Assembly: GCF_003667505.1 (NCBI RefSeq)
Contig: NZ_RCVJ01000171.1
Coordinates: forward strand, 1 to 64,000
Direction of reading: 5' to 3'
Length of the DNA stretch: 64,000 nt
Source of the DNA: Micromonospora sp. BL4
GTDB lineage: Bacteria; Actinomycetota; Actinomycetes; Mycobacteriales; Micromonosporaceae
This document shows, in pieces, positions 16,883 to 24,688 of this stretch; within the stretch, counting starts at the first letter, position 1; each line of letters begins with the position of its first letter. The translations under genes and the position numbers were made by a program. The notes beneath the pieces were generated by a model. That model saw nothing but the letters and a program-made list of their open reading frames with translations, had not been told where the DNA came from and did not search any database.

Positions 16883-16917
16883 AATTCCCATCAATGGCTA
16901 TTGCCATAGTGGGAATT
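16883..16917. promoter_or_regulatory. Long AT-rich palindrome upstream of araC-type gene
   Basis: Outer arms AATTCCCA (16883-16890) and TGGGAATT (16910-16917) enclose inner arms ATGGC (16894-16898) and GCCAT (16903-16907) around TATT. Base composition is strikingly AT-rich for this genome. It lies 61-95 bp before the AraC-type start, so an operator for that regulator or a structured 5' leader are both possible. Confidence 0.6.
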
Positions 16918-16977
16918 CGATCCTCGTCGGTCCTGGTTCACCTCCCGGCAGCACCATCCCGGACGGAGACACAGCGG

Positions 16978-17940
16978 ATGACGTCACCAGTGCAGACCCG
17001 CGGGTTCGACAGCGGCGATCCGTCGGCCATCCACGCCTTCCTGACCAGGACGTACGGTACCGACCTGCGCATCCGCGGTGGGGACGACGGATACCGTCTC
17101 GTCCACCAGCGCGTCGACGCAGGGCCGTTCGCCCTCGTGACCATCGAGCAGACGGCCTCCCTCGACATCGGGGTGGGCGAGATCGACGGCCTGGTCATCT
17201 GCCGTGCCCGCACCGCCCGCGTCGACCGCACCTGCGACGGCGCGACCCACCGACTCGTTCCCGGTGACGTCTTCCTCGCCACCAGACCCGAGCTGCCGTT
17301 CGCCGTCAGTTGGCACCCCGGCGAGGTGGAGATCTGCGTGCTGGACCTGGCGGTGCTGGCACAGGTCGCCACCGCCGCGCCCGCCCGACGCCCCGGCCGG
17401 ATCCGGTTCACCGACATCAGCCCCGCCACCGCGCCCCTCGCCCGGCAGTGGCGCAACACCACCAGCTACGTCCGCGACGTCGTCCTGACCAGTCCGACCG
17501 GCCCCGCGCAACCGCTGGTGATCGGCAACGCCGCGCGGATGCTCGCCGCGTCGGCGCTCACCATCTTTCCCAACACCGCGGTCACCGATCCGACCATCGA
17601 GGACCGACGAGACGCGACCACCGCCACGCTGCGCCGGGCGGTCGCCTTCATGCACGAGTACGCGGACCGGGACATCACCGCGGCCGACATCGCCGACGCC
17701 GCCGCCGTTTCCCTGCGGGCGGTGCAGCTCGCCTTCCGCCGTCACCTCGACACCACCCCGATGGCGTACCTGCGTCGGATCCGGCTCGACCGGGCCCACC
17801 ACGACCTGCTGCGGGCCGACCCGGGCCGGGACACCGTGTCGGCGATCGCCAGCCGGTGGGGGTTCGCCAGCCACAGCAGGTTCACCGCCCGGTACCACGC
17901 CAGCTACGGCGTGCCCCCGCGCGAGACGCTCAACGCCTGA
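16978..17940 (+). CDS. AraC-family transcriptional regulator
   Basis: A 320-residue regulator. The N-terminal 200 residues form a cupin-like AraC-binding domain (HRLVPGDVFLATRPELPFAVSW is the typical beta turn). The C-terminal 100 residues carry two helix-turn-helix motifs: RDITAADIADAAAVSLRAVQLAFRR and a second ending ASRWGFASHSRFTARYHASYG, the classical AraC signature. ATG at 16978 has GGAG at 16965-16968; the frame is open further upstream, but that sequence crosses the AT-rich palindrome. It probably activates its targets on ligand binding; no linked catabolic operon is evident. Convergent with the AfsR gene. Confidence 0.9.
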   Translation: MTSPVQTRGFDSGDPSAIHAFLTRTYGTDLRIRGGDDGYRLVHQRVDAGPFALVTIEQTASLDIGVGEIDGLVICRARTARVDRTCDGATHRLVPGDVFLATRPELPFAVSWHPGEVEICVLDLAVLAQVATAAPARRPGRIRFTDISPATAPLARQWRNTTSYVRDVVLTSPTGPAQPLVIGNAARMLAASALTIFPNTAVTDPTIEDRRDATTATLRRAVAFMHEYADRDITAADIADAAAVSLRAVQLAFRRHLDTTPMAYLRRIRLDRAHHDLLRADPGRDTVSAIASRWGFASHSRFTARYHASYGVPPRETLNA

Positions 17941-17974
17941 CCGGGCCAGCTCGGATCGCCCGTCCAGCACCCCC

Positions 17975-17994
17975 TTCCGGGCGCCGCCCGGGAA
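17975..17994. terminator. Hairpin between araC-type and afsR-type genes
   Basis: TTCCGGGC (17975-17982) pairs with GCCCGGGAA (17986-17994) with one bulged base and a 3-nt loop, in the 60-bp gap between convergent stops. Confidence 0.5.
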
Positions 17995-18000
17995 CCGGCG

Positions 18001-20793
18001 CTACGGTGACCCGCCGAGCCGGTCGAGGTCGGCCCGTACCTGCTCGGCATCCGGATGGTCGAGCTGCCTCAGCAGGGTCAGGGCCGCCTCCAGGCAGCCC
18101 CGGGCCGCGTCGGGATCTCCGGTCGCCTGCCGCGTCTCCGCCAGGTGGCGCAGGATGTCCGCCTCGTTGAACCGGTCGTGGAACCCGCGGACCAGCTCCA
18201 ACGCCCGTTCGTAGCATCGGGCGGCCTGCGCGTACTCCCCGAGGTGGTGGTGGGCGAAGCCGAGACTGTCCCACGCGCCGGCCTCCGCGTGCGCGTCGCC
18301 GATCTTCTGGTGCACCGCCACGGCCTCGGCGCAGAAGGCCAGCGCCTGTCGGTGTTCGCCGAGCAGCACGTGCAGCCAGCCGAGGTTGTTCAGCGCCAGC
18401 GCCTGCCCCGGCCGATGGTCGAGATGCTGGTAGAGCTTCAGGGCCTGCTGGTTGAAGTCGAGCGCCTCGGCCCAGTTGCCCCGCTGGTGGCAGATCCAGC
18501 CCAGCCCACGCGCGATGTCCGCCTGCCGACCCTCGTCACCCAGCTCGCCGAAGAGCGCGAGCGCCCGCCGCTGGTTGTCGTACGCCTCGTCGAGCAGCCC
18601 CAGCTGGGTGCCGGCCAGGCCCAGGCTGCGGTAGGCGTGCGCCTGCCGCAGGGGGTCCTGGAGTCGCCGCGCGGCGTCCAGCGCGAGGCGCTGGGTCTGC
18701 GCCCAGTCCCGCCAGTGACCCTGGTAGTCGAGGAAGGTCTCCAGGGTCCACGCGAGGTGCCAGGTGTGCCGGTCGAGCCCCTGCGCGGCGGTGTGCTCCA
18801 GGGCGGCGAGCAGCATCGGGTGCTCGCGCGCGAACCAGGCCAGCGCCTCGGGCTGGCCGGAGAACTCCGCCACCGACCAGCCGGTCGGCGCCGGCCACGC
18901 GGCCACCGGCTCCCGCTGGGGGTCGAGCACCCGCGCGGCCCGCTGCGCGGTGTGCAGGTAGTGCTCGACCAGCCGGAGCAGGGCGGCGGCCAGCAGCTCC
19001 GGCGGCTGGTCGCGGTGCGCCCGGTCGGCGGCGTACAGGCGCACCAGATCGTGCAGCCGGTAGCGCTCCGGCCGGTGCTGCTGGACCAGATGGTGGTCCT
19101 GCAACGTCTGCATCAGCAGCCGGGCCCGGGTGGGCGGCAGGTCGGCCAGCCGCGCCACGGCCGCGAGCCCGATCTCCGGCCCGGGAGCCAGCCCCAGCAG
19201 CAGGAACAGGCGGCTCGGCGCGGCGGCGAGGCGGTGGTGCGAGGTGGCGAAGACGGCACGGAGGTCGGCGGTCAGGTCGCCCGCGTTCAGCGCGTCCAGC
19301 CGGGTGGCCTCCTCGCGCAGCTCCTCAGTCACCGCGTCGAGCGGCAGGCCGGGCTGCATCACCGCCCGCGCGGCGACGATGCTCAGCGCCAGCGGCAGCC
19401 CGCCACAGCGCCGCACGATCTCCCGGAGGCTGGCCGCCTCGGCGTCCGCCCGCTGCCGGCTGAGCAGCCGGGCCAGCAGGTCGTGCGCCTCGTCGCCGTC
19501 GAGGACGTCCAACCCGACCCACCGCGCGCCGTAGGCGGTGATCAGCCCGCCGAGTCGGACCCGGCTGGTGATCAGCACGACGCAGCCGGGGCCACCGGGC
19601 AGCAGCGGCACCACCTGCTCCAGGCCGTGCGCGTTGTCGAGCAGGATCAGCATCCTCCGGCCGGCGACCAGGCTGCGGTAGAGCGCGGCGCGGGCGTCCA
19701 GGTCCGCCGGTACGGACGTGGCCGGCACCCGCAACCCGTCGAGGAACCCGCGCAGCGCGACCTCGGGAGGCATCGGGCCGGCCGGATCGAAGCCGCGCAG
19801 GTTCACGTACAGCTGGCCGTCCGGGAAGCTGGCGAGATTGTCGTGGGCCCAGCGCAGCGCGAGGGAGGTCTTGCCGACGCCACCCGGCCCGCCCACGGCG
19901 CACATCGCCACCGCCTGCCCGCCGTCGTCGCGGACGGACAGCAGGCGGGTCAGCTCCGACAGCTCGCGGGCGCGGCCGGCGAAGTGGGGCGGCGGCGCGG
20001 GTAGCTGACGCGGGACCGTCGCCTCGCCGACCACGACCGTCCCGGCCCGGTCCGGCAGCTCGGTGTCGCCCTTGAGGACGTCCGTGTGCAGCCGTTGCAG
20101 CTCCGGCGTCGGGTCGACGCCGAGCGAGTCGGCGAGACGACGCCGCAGTCGGTCGTACTGGTCGAGCGCCTCCGCCTGGAGACCGGAACGGCTCAGCGCG
20201 AGCATCAGCTGACCGACGAGCCGCTCGTCGAGTGGGTGCTCGTCGACGCACGCCATCAGGTACGGCGCCAGCGTGGCGTGCTGACCGTGGCGCAGGGCCA
20301 GGTCGCTGCGGTCCCGGTCGACGGCGATCCGGTCGCGCTGCAACGCGTCCCGCAGGCCGTTCGCCCAGGGCGTGTCCAACGGCGTGAGCGGCTCGCCGCG
20401 CCAGAGGTTCAGCGACTCGTCGAAGATCCGTAGCGCCTGCGCGGCGTCCGGTGTCGTCCGGGCCAGCCCCGCCAGGCGGTGGAACCGGTGCAGGTCCACC
20501 GAGTCGGGGTCGGCGGCGAGCAGGTATCCACCGGACTGGCGGACGATCCGCACGTCGTCGGCGGTCGTGAGGCAGGCGCGCAGCCGGGAGACGTAGCTGT
20601 AGAGCGTGGCATTCACGCCCGCCGGCGCATGCTCGCCCCACACCCGGTCGACGAGTTGCCCGACCTGCACGACCTGGTTGACGTCGACGAGCAGCGCGGC
20701 CAGGACGCAGCGCTGACGGACGTGACCGACGTTGAGCGGTTGGCCGTCCACCTGCGCCTGGAGCTCACCGAGCAGGCCGAATTCCGTGGGCAT
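18001..20793 (-). CDS. AfsR/SARP-family regulator (OmpR-BTAD-NB-ARC-TPR)
   Basis: A 930-residue multidomain activator. Residues 1-95 are an OmpR-like winged helix (FGLLGELQAQVDGQPLNVG, VWGEHAPAGVNATLYSYVSRLR). Residues about 95-243 are the bacterial transcription activation domain. The STAND-type NB-ARC ATPase begins near 270 with the P-loop GGPGGVGKTSLA (about 301-312) and continues through RRMLILLDNA (Walker B) and CGGLPLALSIVAARA. At least five tetratricopeptide repeats occupy about 660-920. This matches AfsR-type activators of secondary metabolism. ATG at 20793 has AAGGAA 8 nt upstream; GTG 20799 is less well placed. TTGGACA-type direct repeats lie upstream, so autoregulation is plausible. 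No biosynthetic cluster is visible nearby. Confidence 0.92.
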   Translation of the reverse strand: MPTEFGLLGELQAQVDGQPLNVGHVRQRCVLAALLVDVNQVVQVGQLVDRVWGEHAPAGVNATLYSYVSRLRACLTTADDVRIVRQSGGYLLAADPDSVDLHRFHRLAGLARTTPDAAQALRIFDESLNLWRGEPLTPLDTPWANGLRDALQRDRIAVDRDRSDLALRHGQHATLAPYLMACVDEHPLDERLVGQLMLALSRSGLQAEALDQYDRLRRRLADSLGVDPTPELQRLHTDVLKGDTELPDRAGTVVVGEATVPRQLPAPPPHFAGRARELSELTRLLSVRDDGGQAVAMCAVGGPGGVGKTSLALRWAHDNLASFPDGQLYVNLRGFDPAGPMPPEVALRGFLDGLRVPATSVPADLDARAALYRSLVAGRRMLILLDNAHGLEQVVPLLPGGPGCVVLITSRVRLGGLITAYGARWVGLDVLDGDEAHDLLARLLSRQRADAEAASLREIVRRCGGLPLALSIVAARAVMQPGLPLDAVTEELREEATRLDALNAGDLTADLRAVFATSHHRLAAAPSRLFLLLGLAPGPEIGLAAVARLADLPPTRARLLMQTLQDHHLVQQHRPERYRLHDLVRLYAADRAHRDQPPELLAAALLRLVEHYLHTAQRAARVLDPQREPVAAWPAPTGWSVAEFSGQPEALAWFAREHPMLLAALEHTAAQGLDRHTWHLAWTLETFLDYQGHWRDWAQTQRLALDAARRLQDPLRQAHAYRSLGLAGTQLGLLDEAYDNQRRALALFGELGDEGRQADIARGLGWICHQRGNWAEALDFNQQALKLYQHLDHRPGQALALNNLGWLHVLLGEHRQALAFCAEAVAVHQKIGDAHAEAGAWDSLGFAHHHLGEYAQAARCYERALELVRGFHDRFNEADILRHLAETRQATGDPDAARGCLEAALTLLRQLDHPDAEQVRADLDRLGGSP

Positions 20794-20838
20794 CCACACC
20801 GTTCCTTCACCCGGGCATCACGCCGGGAAGCCGCGCCA

Positions 20839-20873
20839 GTCAAGCCTTCAAGCCTGTCCAAGGATTGTCCAAG
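20839..20873 (-). promoter_or_regulatory. SARP-type direct repeats upstream of the afsR-type gene
   Basis: On the minus strand the motif CTTGGACA starts at 20873 and again at 20862 (11-bp period), followed by CTTGAAGG at 20852 and CTTGAC at 20844. Eleven-base direct repeats overlapping a -35 region are the known binding pattern of SARP/AfsR proteins. They lie 46-80 nt before the ATG. Confidence 0.55.
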
Positions 20874-20949
20874 ATGGACCGGCTACGCGGGCCCCCGTTC
20901 CACGGCTCGGGAAGCGGGGCGGTGCGTGGTCCAGGCGCCGCCCCGGGTG

Positions 20950-21447
20950 TCAGGAGGCGCGCGGCAGGGCGAGCCATTCCTGCCAGGTGATGTCGCGGCC
21001 CAGGAAGCGGGGCTGCTGGAAGGGCCAGTCCGCGGCGATCCACCGCGGTACGAGCGCGTCGAGTGCGCGCTCCGCCTCGCCGCCGACCAGGTCGTCCACC
21101 ACCCACCAGGCGATCTCGCCGTCGGAGCCGGTGCGCTCGGGCGGGTCGATGTAGACGCAGCCGAGGATCGCCGTCTCGTCCTCGTCGAGCAGCGCGTAGT
21201 TGAACGACTGGTGCGCGGCTATCTCCTTCTCGTGCCGCAGCAGGTCGACGCGGTCCTCTTCGAAGGTCATCGTCTCGCTGGGCCACGCCCAGGCCGGGCC
21301 GAAGATCTCCCACAGGCGTTCCCGGGAGCCCATCACGGCGGGGTAGTCGAGCGCGGTGTCCGACTCCCGGATCGGTCGCAGGTGCAGCGTGGTGTTCGGC
21401 ACGGGCACGTGGAGGGGGTGGACGAAGTCGTCCGGCAGCCAGCTCAT
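20950..21447 (-). CDS. GNAT-family N-acetyltransferase
   Basis: A 165-residue acetyltransferase-like protein. LHLRPIRESDTALDYPAV is the usual first strand-helix of GNAT enzymes, FNYALLDEDETAILGCVYIDPPE gives strands 2-4, and EIAWWVVDDLVGGEAERALDALVPRW fits the region that normally carries the acetyl-CoA pyrophosphate loop, although the canonical Q/RxxGxG/A is poorly kept. The acceptor is unknown. ATG is at 21447. It lies downstream of the HxlR gene on the same strand, 70 bp away, so it could be co-transcribed. Confidence 0.75.
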   Translation of the reverse strand: MSWLPDDFVHPLHVPVPNTTLHLRPIRESDTALDYPAVMGSRERLWEIFGPAWAWPSETMTFEEDRVDLLRHEKEIAAHQSFNYALLDEDETAILGCVYIDPPERTGSDGEIAWWVVDDLVGGEAERALDALVPRWIAADWPFQQPRFLGRDITWQEWLALPRAS

Positions 21448-21517
21448 GAGGGCTGAGGCTACAACCCGCGATGATCTTCAGGGCGGGGACGATCGACGAG
21501 ACGCCTACCGGCAGGGG

Positions 21518-21922
21518 CTAGCCCCGGTCATGCTCGTGGGCGTCACGCGCCGTCTGCAACTCGGGCACCGAGGCCTCCAGCAGGTCAGCGAGGCCGCGAA
21601 GCTGCTCGGCGACCCGGGCGCCGAGAGGCGTGAGCGAGTATTCGACGCGCGGCGGGATCGCCGTGAGGACCTCGCGGGTGAGCATGCCGTCGCGCTCGAG
21701 GGTCTGCAGGGTCTGGGAGAGCATCCGCTCGCTGACGCCGTCGATGCGGCGGCGCAGCGCGTTGAACCGGTACCGACCCTCACCCAGTGCCAGCAGGGCC
21801 AGCGAGGCCCACTTCGAGGTGACGTCCTCGAAGGCCGCGCGGGAGGTGCAGCCCCGCGCGAAGACATCGCTGACGAGTTCCTGGGTAGGCCCCGCCGGGT
21901 CCCGGGCCGGCTTGTCGCTCAC
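21518..21922 (-). CDS. HxlR-family regulator (YtfH/QorR-like)
   Basis: A 134-residue winged-helix protein. The HxlR core runs from CTSRAAFEDVTSKWASLALLAL through RYRFNALRRRIDGVSERMLSQTLQTLERDGMLTREV to RVEYSLTPLGARVAEQLRGL, essentially the full family signature. Divergence from a QorB-like gene mirrors the ytfH-ytfG pair of enterobacteria and the qorR-qor2 arrangement in corynebacteria, so it likely represses the quinone reductase and senses quinones or disulfide stress; Cys25 is the only conserved-looking thiol. The start is GTG 21922, with TAACCT (21934-21929) placing the transcription start on it, so it is probably leaderless. Confidence 0.88.
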   Translation of the reverse strand: MSDKPARDPAGPTQELVSDVFARGCTSRAAFEDVTSKWASLALLALGEGRYRFNALRRRIDGVSERMLSQTLQTLERDGMLTREVLTAIPPRVEYSLTPLGARVAEQLRGLADLLEASVPELQTARDAHEHDRG

Positions 21923-21969
21923 CGCACCAGGTTACCTCACGATTACGTAGTAGCATGCGCTGTAGATTA

Positions 21970-21981
21970 GTAAGTGCTTAC
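21970..21981. promoter_or_regulatory. Candidate HxlR operator in the hxlR-qorB intergenic region
   Basis: GTAAG (21970-21974) and CTTAC (21977-21981) form an inverted repeat with a 2-nt centre. The 87-bp divergent gap is AT-richer than its surroundings, and this element lies just before the GGAGG of the quinone reductase gene. Confidence 0.45.
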
Positions 21982-22009
21982 CCGCTTGCATCACCCATCG
22001 GAGGTCGTC

Positions 22010-22867
22010 ATGCCCACCTATGCCGTCACCGGCGCCACCGGCCGCCTCGGCCGCCTGGTGATCGAGCAGTTGCTCGACACCGGTGTGCCCGCCGCCGAGA
22101 TCGCCGCCGTCGTCCGCACCCCGGAGAAGGCCGCCGACCTCGCCGCGCGTGGCGTCGAGATCCGGCGGGCCACCTACGACGACCCGTCGACGCTGCCCGG
22201 CGCCGTGGCCGGCGTACGTCGACTGCTGCTCATCTCCGGTGACGCGCCCGGCCGGCGGGTGGCCCAGCACACCGCGGTCATCGACGCGGCCAGGCTCGCC
22301 GGGGTCGAGCGCCTGATCTACACCAGCATTCTGAAGGCCGACACCACCACCAATCCGCTGGCGCCGGAGCACAAGGCCACCGAGGAGGTCCTCGCCGCCT
22401 CGGGCCTCCCCCACACCGTGCTGCGCAACAGCTGGTACACCGAGAACTACACCGACCAGCTCCCGCAGTACCTGCGGACCGGCACGATCCTCGGCGCCAC
22501 CGGTGGCAGCAAGGTCTCCGCCGCGACCCGGGCCGACTACGCGGCGGCCGGCGTCGCGGCTCTGACCCGCGAGGAGGACGGCAACGCCGTCCACGAGCTG
22601 GGTGGCACCGCCTTCACCTTCGACGAGCTGGCGGCGGCCGTCACCGAGGTCACCGGCACCACGGTCGTCCACCAGGACCTGTCGGCCCCCGAGCTGGCCT
22701 CGGCCCTGGAGAACGTCGGGCTCGACGCCGGCACCGCCGGGTTCGTCGCCGCGCTCGACCACTCGATCGCCATCGGCGAGCTGGCGACCGACAGCGACGA
22801 CCTCACCCGGCTGATCGGCCGGCCGAGCACTCCGCTGCGCGACGCGATCCGGGCGGCGCGGGCCTGA
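22010..22867 (+). CDS. QorB-like NAD(P)H:quinone oxidoreductase
   Basis: A 285-residue atypical short-chain dehydrogenase/NmrA-type protein, matching the about 286-residue length of QorB (YtfG). TYAVTGATGRLGRLVIEQLL is the dinucleotide-binding GxxGxxG motif. The middle shows RLIYTSILKADTTTNPLAPEHKATEEVLAASGLPHTVLRNSWYTENY, characteristic of the QorB/SDR_a group, and the C-terminal part (ELGGTAFTFDELAAAVTEVTG) matches too. It probably reduces quinones with NADPH. ATG 22010 has GGAGG at 22000-22004 with a 5-nt spacer. Divergent from, and probably repressed by, the HxlR protein. Confidence 0.88.
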   Translation: MPTYAVTGATGRLGRLVIEQLLDTGVPAAEIAAVVRTPEKAADLAARGVEIRRATYDDPSTLPGAVAGVRRLLLISGDAPGRRVAQHTAVIDAARLAGVERLIYTSILKADTTTNPLAPEHKATEEVLAASGLPHTVLRNSWYTENYTDQLPQYLRTGTILGATGGSKVSAATRADYAAAGVAALTREEDGNAVHELGGTAFTFDELAAAVTEVTGTTVVHQDLSAPELASALENVGLDAGTAGFVAALDHSIAIGELATDSDDLTRLIGRPSTPLRDAIRAARA

Positions 22868-22921
22868 TCATCGTTCGCGTCGCCACCACCGATGCCGGAC
22901 CGCCCGACGTCGCGTCGGGGT

Positions 22922-23620
22922 TCAGCCCGACTCCGGGGGCTCGGCGAGGAGCAGACCGGTCAGCAGGCCACGCAGGGTCCGCTCGAAGAGGTCCGTCCGG
23001 GGCACGGGTGGCGACGGCTGGCTGAACGCCGCGACCAGGTGCGGGTACGCCGCGAGGTCGGCGCCGGCGAAGGTGACCGACCCGGCCGTGGCCTCGCTGC
23101 GGGCGAAGAGGCTCACCACGCCGGTCACCATCGCGATCGCCTCGAATTTCGCGGTCGCGGCGCAGCCGACGGGTTCCAGGACCCGGAGGCAGTTGTCGAA
23201 CCAGGCCAGACTCTCCGGACCGATGCCGGACGGCCGGTGGATCACGTCGATCAGCCACGGATGACGCCGGTGCAGCGCCAACTGGCGGCGGGCCAGCAGC
23301 AGCATCGTGTCCAACCAGTCGCCCGCCGGCGGCGGGTACGGCCGCAACTCCCCCACCGCCCGGTCGGTCATCAGGTCCAGCAGGTCGTCGCGGGAGGACA
23401 GGTACCGGTAGAGCGATCCCGCGCCGGTGCCCAGCGCGGTGGCGACGCCTCGCATCGACACGGCCGCGAGGCCGTCCGCGTCCGCCAGGGCGATGGCGGC
23501 CGCCACGATGGCGTCGCGACTGTGCGCCGGGGCGGGCCCGCGGCTGCCGCGTTCGGGCCTGGTCCAGATCGGCTGCCGGTCGGAGTCACCGTCGCCGGAT
23601 CTCGTGGGTGCGTCGCTCAC
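22922..23620 (-). CDS. TetR-family regulator
   Basis: A 232-residue regulator. The N-terminal helix-turn-helix reads SRDAIVAAAIALADADGLAAVSMRGVATALGTGAGSLYRYLSSRDDLLDLM, a strong TetR signature at about residues 34-85. The C-terminal ligand domain (TetR_C-like) follows, with WLDTMLLLARRQLALHRRHPWLIDV. GTG at 23620 lies 7 nt after TACAGT (23632-23627), giving a leaderless transcript. A 23-bp operator separates it from the divergent hydrolase gene, which it probably represses together with itself. The reading frame extends upstream to 23776 but would cross the operator and the neighbouring gene. Confidence 0.9.
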   Translation of the reverse strand: MSDAPTRSGDGDSDRQPIWTRPERGSRGPAPAHSRDAIVAAAIALADADGLAAVSMRGVATALGTGAGSLYRYLSSRDDLLDLMTDRAVGELRPYPPPAGDWLDTMLLLARRQLALHRRHPWLIDVIHRPSGIGPESLAWFDNCLRVLEPVGCAATAKFEAIAMVTGVVSLFARSEATAGSVTFAGADLAAYPHLVAAFSQPSPPVPRTDLFERTLRGLLTGLLLAEPPESG

Positions 23621-23632
23621 CGATCTACTGTA

Positions 23633-23655
23633 AACTGCAAACGTCGTTCGCAGTT
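23633..23655. promoter_or_regulatory. 23-bp TetR operator
   Basis: Half-sites AACTGCAAACG (23633-23643) and CGTTCGCAGTT (23645-23655) are complementary at 10 of 11 positions about a central T. The element lies just upstream of the tetR -10 box and just before the ribosome site (GGGAGG, 23663-23668) of the divergent hydrolase, placed to block both genes. Confidence 0.75.
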
Positions 23656-23678
23656 CAATCACGGGAGGTGGGCCGACG

Positions 23679-24515
23679 ATGGAGCGGATCACGGCACGGG
23701 ACGGCGCGAGCATCGTGCTGCACTCGACGGGCACCGGCCCGGGTGTGGTCGTGGTGCACGGCGGCGGGGTCACCATCGACGTCTACCGACGGCTGGCCAC
23801 CGCGCTGGCCGACCGGTTCACCGTGCACCTCTACAACCGGCGGGGGCGCGGGGACGCCCCGGCGAGGTCGGAGCCGTACACCTTCGAGCAGGACATCGAC
23901 GACCTCGCCGTGGTGCTGGAGCACACCGGGTCCGGCAACGTCATCGGCCACAGCTCCGGCGGCTTCATCGCACTCCAGGCCGCGCTCCGGCTGCCGATCC
24001 ACCGGCTCGCCCTCTACGACGCCGCCGTCTCCATCGACGGGGGCTTCCCCGCCGAGTGGCTCGACGCCGCACAGGAGGCGCTGCGGGTTGGGGACACCGC
24101 TCGGAGCTTCGCCATCACGGCCGCCGGCATCAACCCTCAGATGGCGGCGGCGAAGCTTCCGCTCGGCGTACGGCTGGTCATCATCCGCGCGTTCCTGCGG
24201 ACGCCGATCGGACGGATGATGGGCGACCTGCTGCCGATGACCCTGGACGAGTCCGCCCTGATCCGGGCCAACGACGGCCCCGCCAGCCGGTGGGAGGGCG
24301 TCACCGCGAAGGTGCTGCTGACCTGCGGCGCCGACGGCCCGCCCTACTACGTCGACCTCAACGAGGCGCTGGCCCGCACGCTGCCCCGAGCCCGGACCCT
24401 GGTGATTCCCCGCAGCGGTCACGACGCCGTCAACCGGGCCCACCCGAGGCTCGTCGACCCGCTCGCCACGTTCTTCGGCGCGCCGGTGACGCCGGAACGT
24501 ACCGGCCACCCCTGA
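23679..24515 (+). CDS. Alpha/beta hydrolase
   Basis: A 278-residue cytosolic hydrolase. VVVHGGGVTIDVYRRLATAL contains the oxyanion HGGG-type loop, LYNRRGRGDAPAR the strand-4 region, VIGHSSGGFIALQAAL the nucleophile elbow (Ser near residue 93), and IPRSGHDAVNRAHP the catalytic His. The substrate is unknown; the divergent TetR gene and shared operator suggest induction by a lipophilic compound the enzyme handles. ATG at 23679 has GGGAGG 10 nt upstream. A short hairpin at 24543-24563 ends the unit. Confidence 0.87.
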   Translation: MERITARDGASIVLHSTGTGPGVVVVHGGGVTIDVYRRLATALADRFTVHLYNRRGRGDAPARSEPYTFEQDIDDLAVVLEHTGSGNVIGHSSGGFIALQAALRLPIHRLALYDAAVSIDGGFPAEWLDAAQEALRVGDTARSFAITAAGINPQMAAAKLPLGVRLVIIRAFLRTPIGRMMGDLLPMTLDESALIRANDGPASRWEGVTAKVLLTCGADGPPYYVDLNEALARTLPRARTLVIPRSGHDAVNRAHPRLVDPLATFFGAPVTPERTGHP

Positions 24516-24542
24516 CCCGCCGCCCGGTCGCCCCCGCCCGTG

Positions 24543-24563
24543 GCCGAGCGCGAGACGCTCGGC
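24543..24563 (+). terminator. Short hairpin after hydrolase gene
   Basis: GCCGAGCG (24543-24550) and CGCTCGGC (24556-24563) form an 8-bp perfect stem with a CGAGA loop, 28 nt past the hydrolase stop. Confidence 0.5.
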
Positions 24564-24595
24564 TGCGGCTCGGGCGCTTGGTTAGGGTGATGGGC

Positions 24596-24688
24596 ATGCC
24601 CGCACGCCCCCCGCACCGCCACGACGACGGCCGGAGGTGGGCCCGCCCGGCGGCCTCGGCACGCACCAGCGAGCCGGGCGTCTGGTGA
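24596..24688 (+). CDS. Leader ORF translationally coupled to the ion channel gene
   Basis: A 30-codon ORF beginning at ATG 24596, 7 nt after TAGGGT (24583-24588), so it would head a leaderless mRNA. The peptide is Arg/Pro/His-rich and ends PGVW. Its stop TGA (24686-24688) overlaps the GTG start of the channel (24685-24687) as GTGA. No homologue is recognised; the likely role is to deliver ribosomes to the channel start, which lacks its own ribosome site. Confidence 0.5.
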   Translation: MPARPPHRHDDGRRWARPAASARTSEPGVW

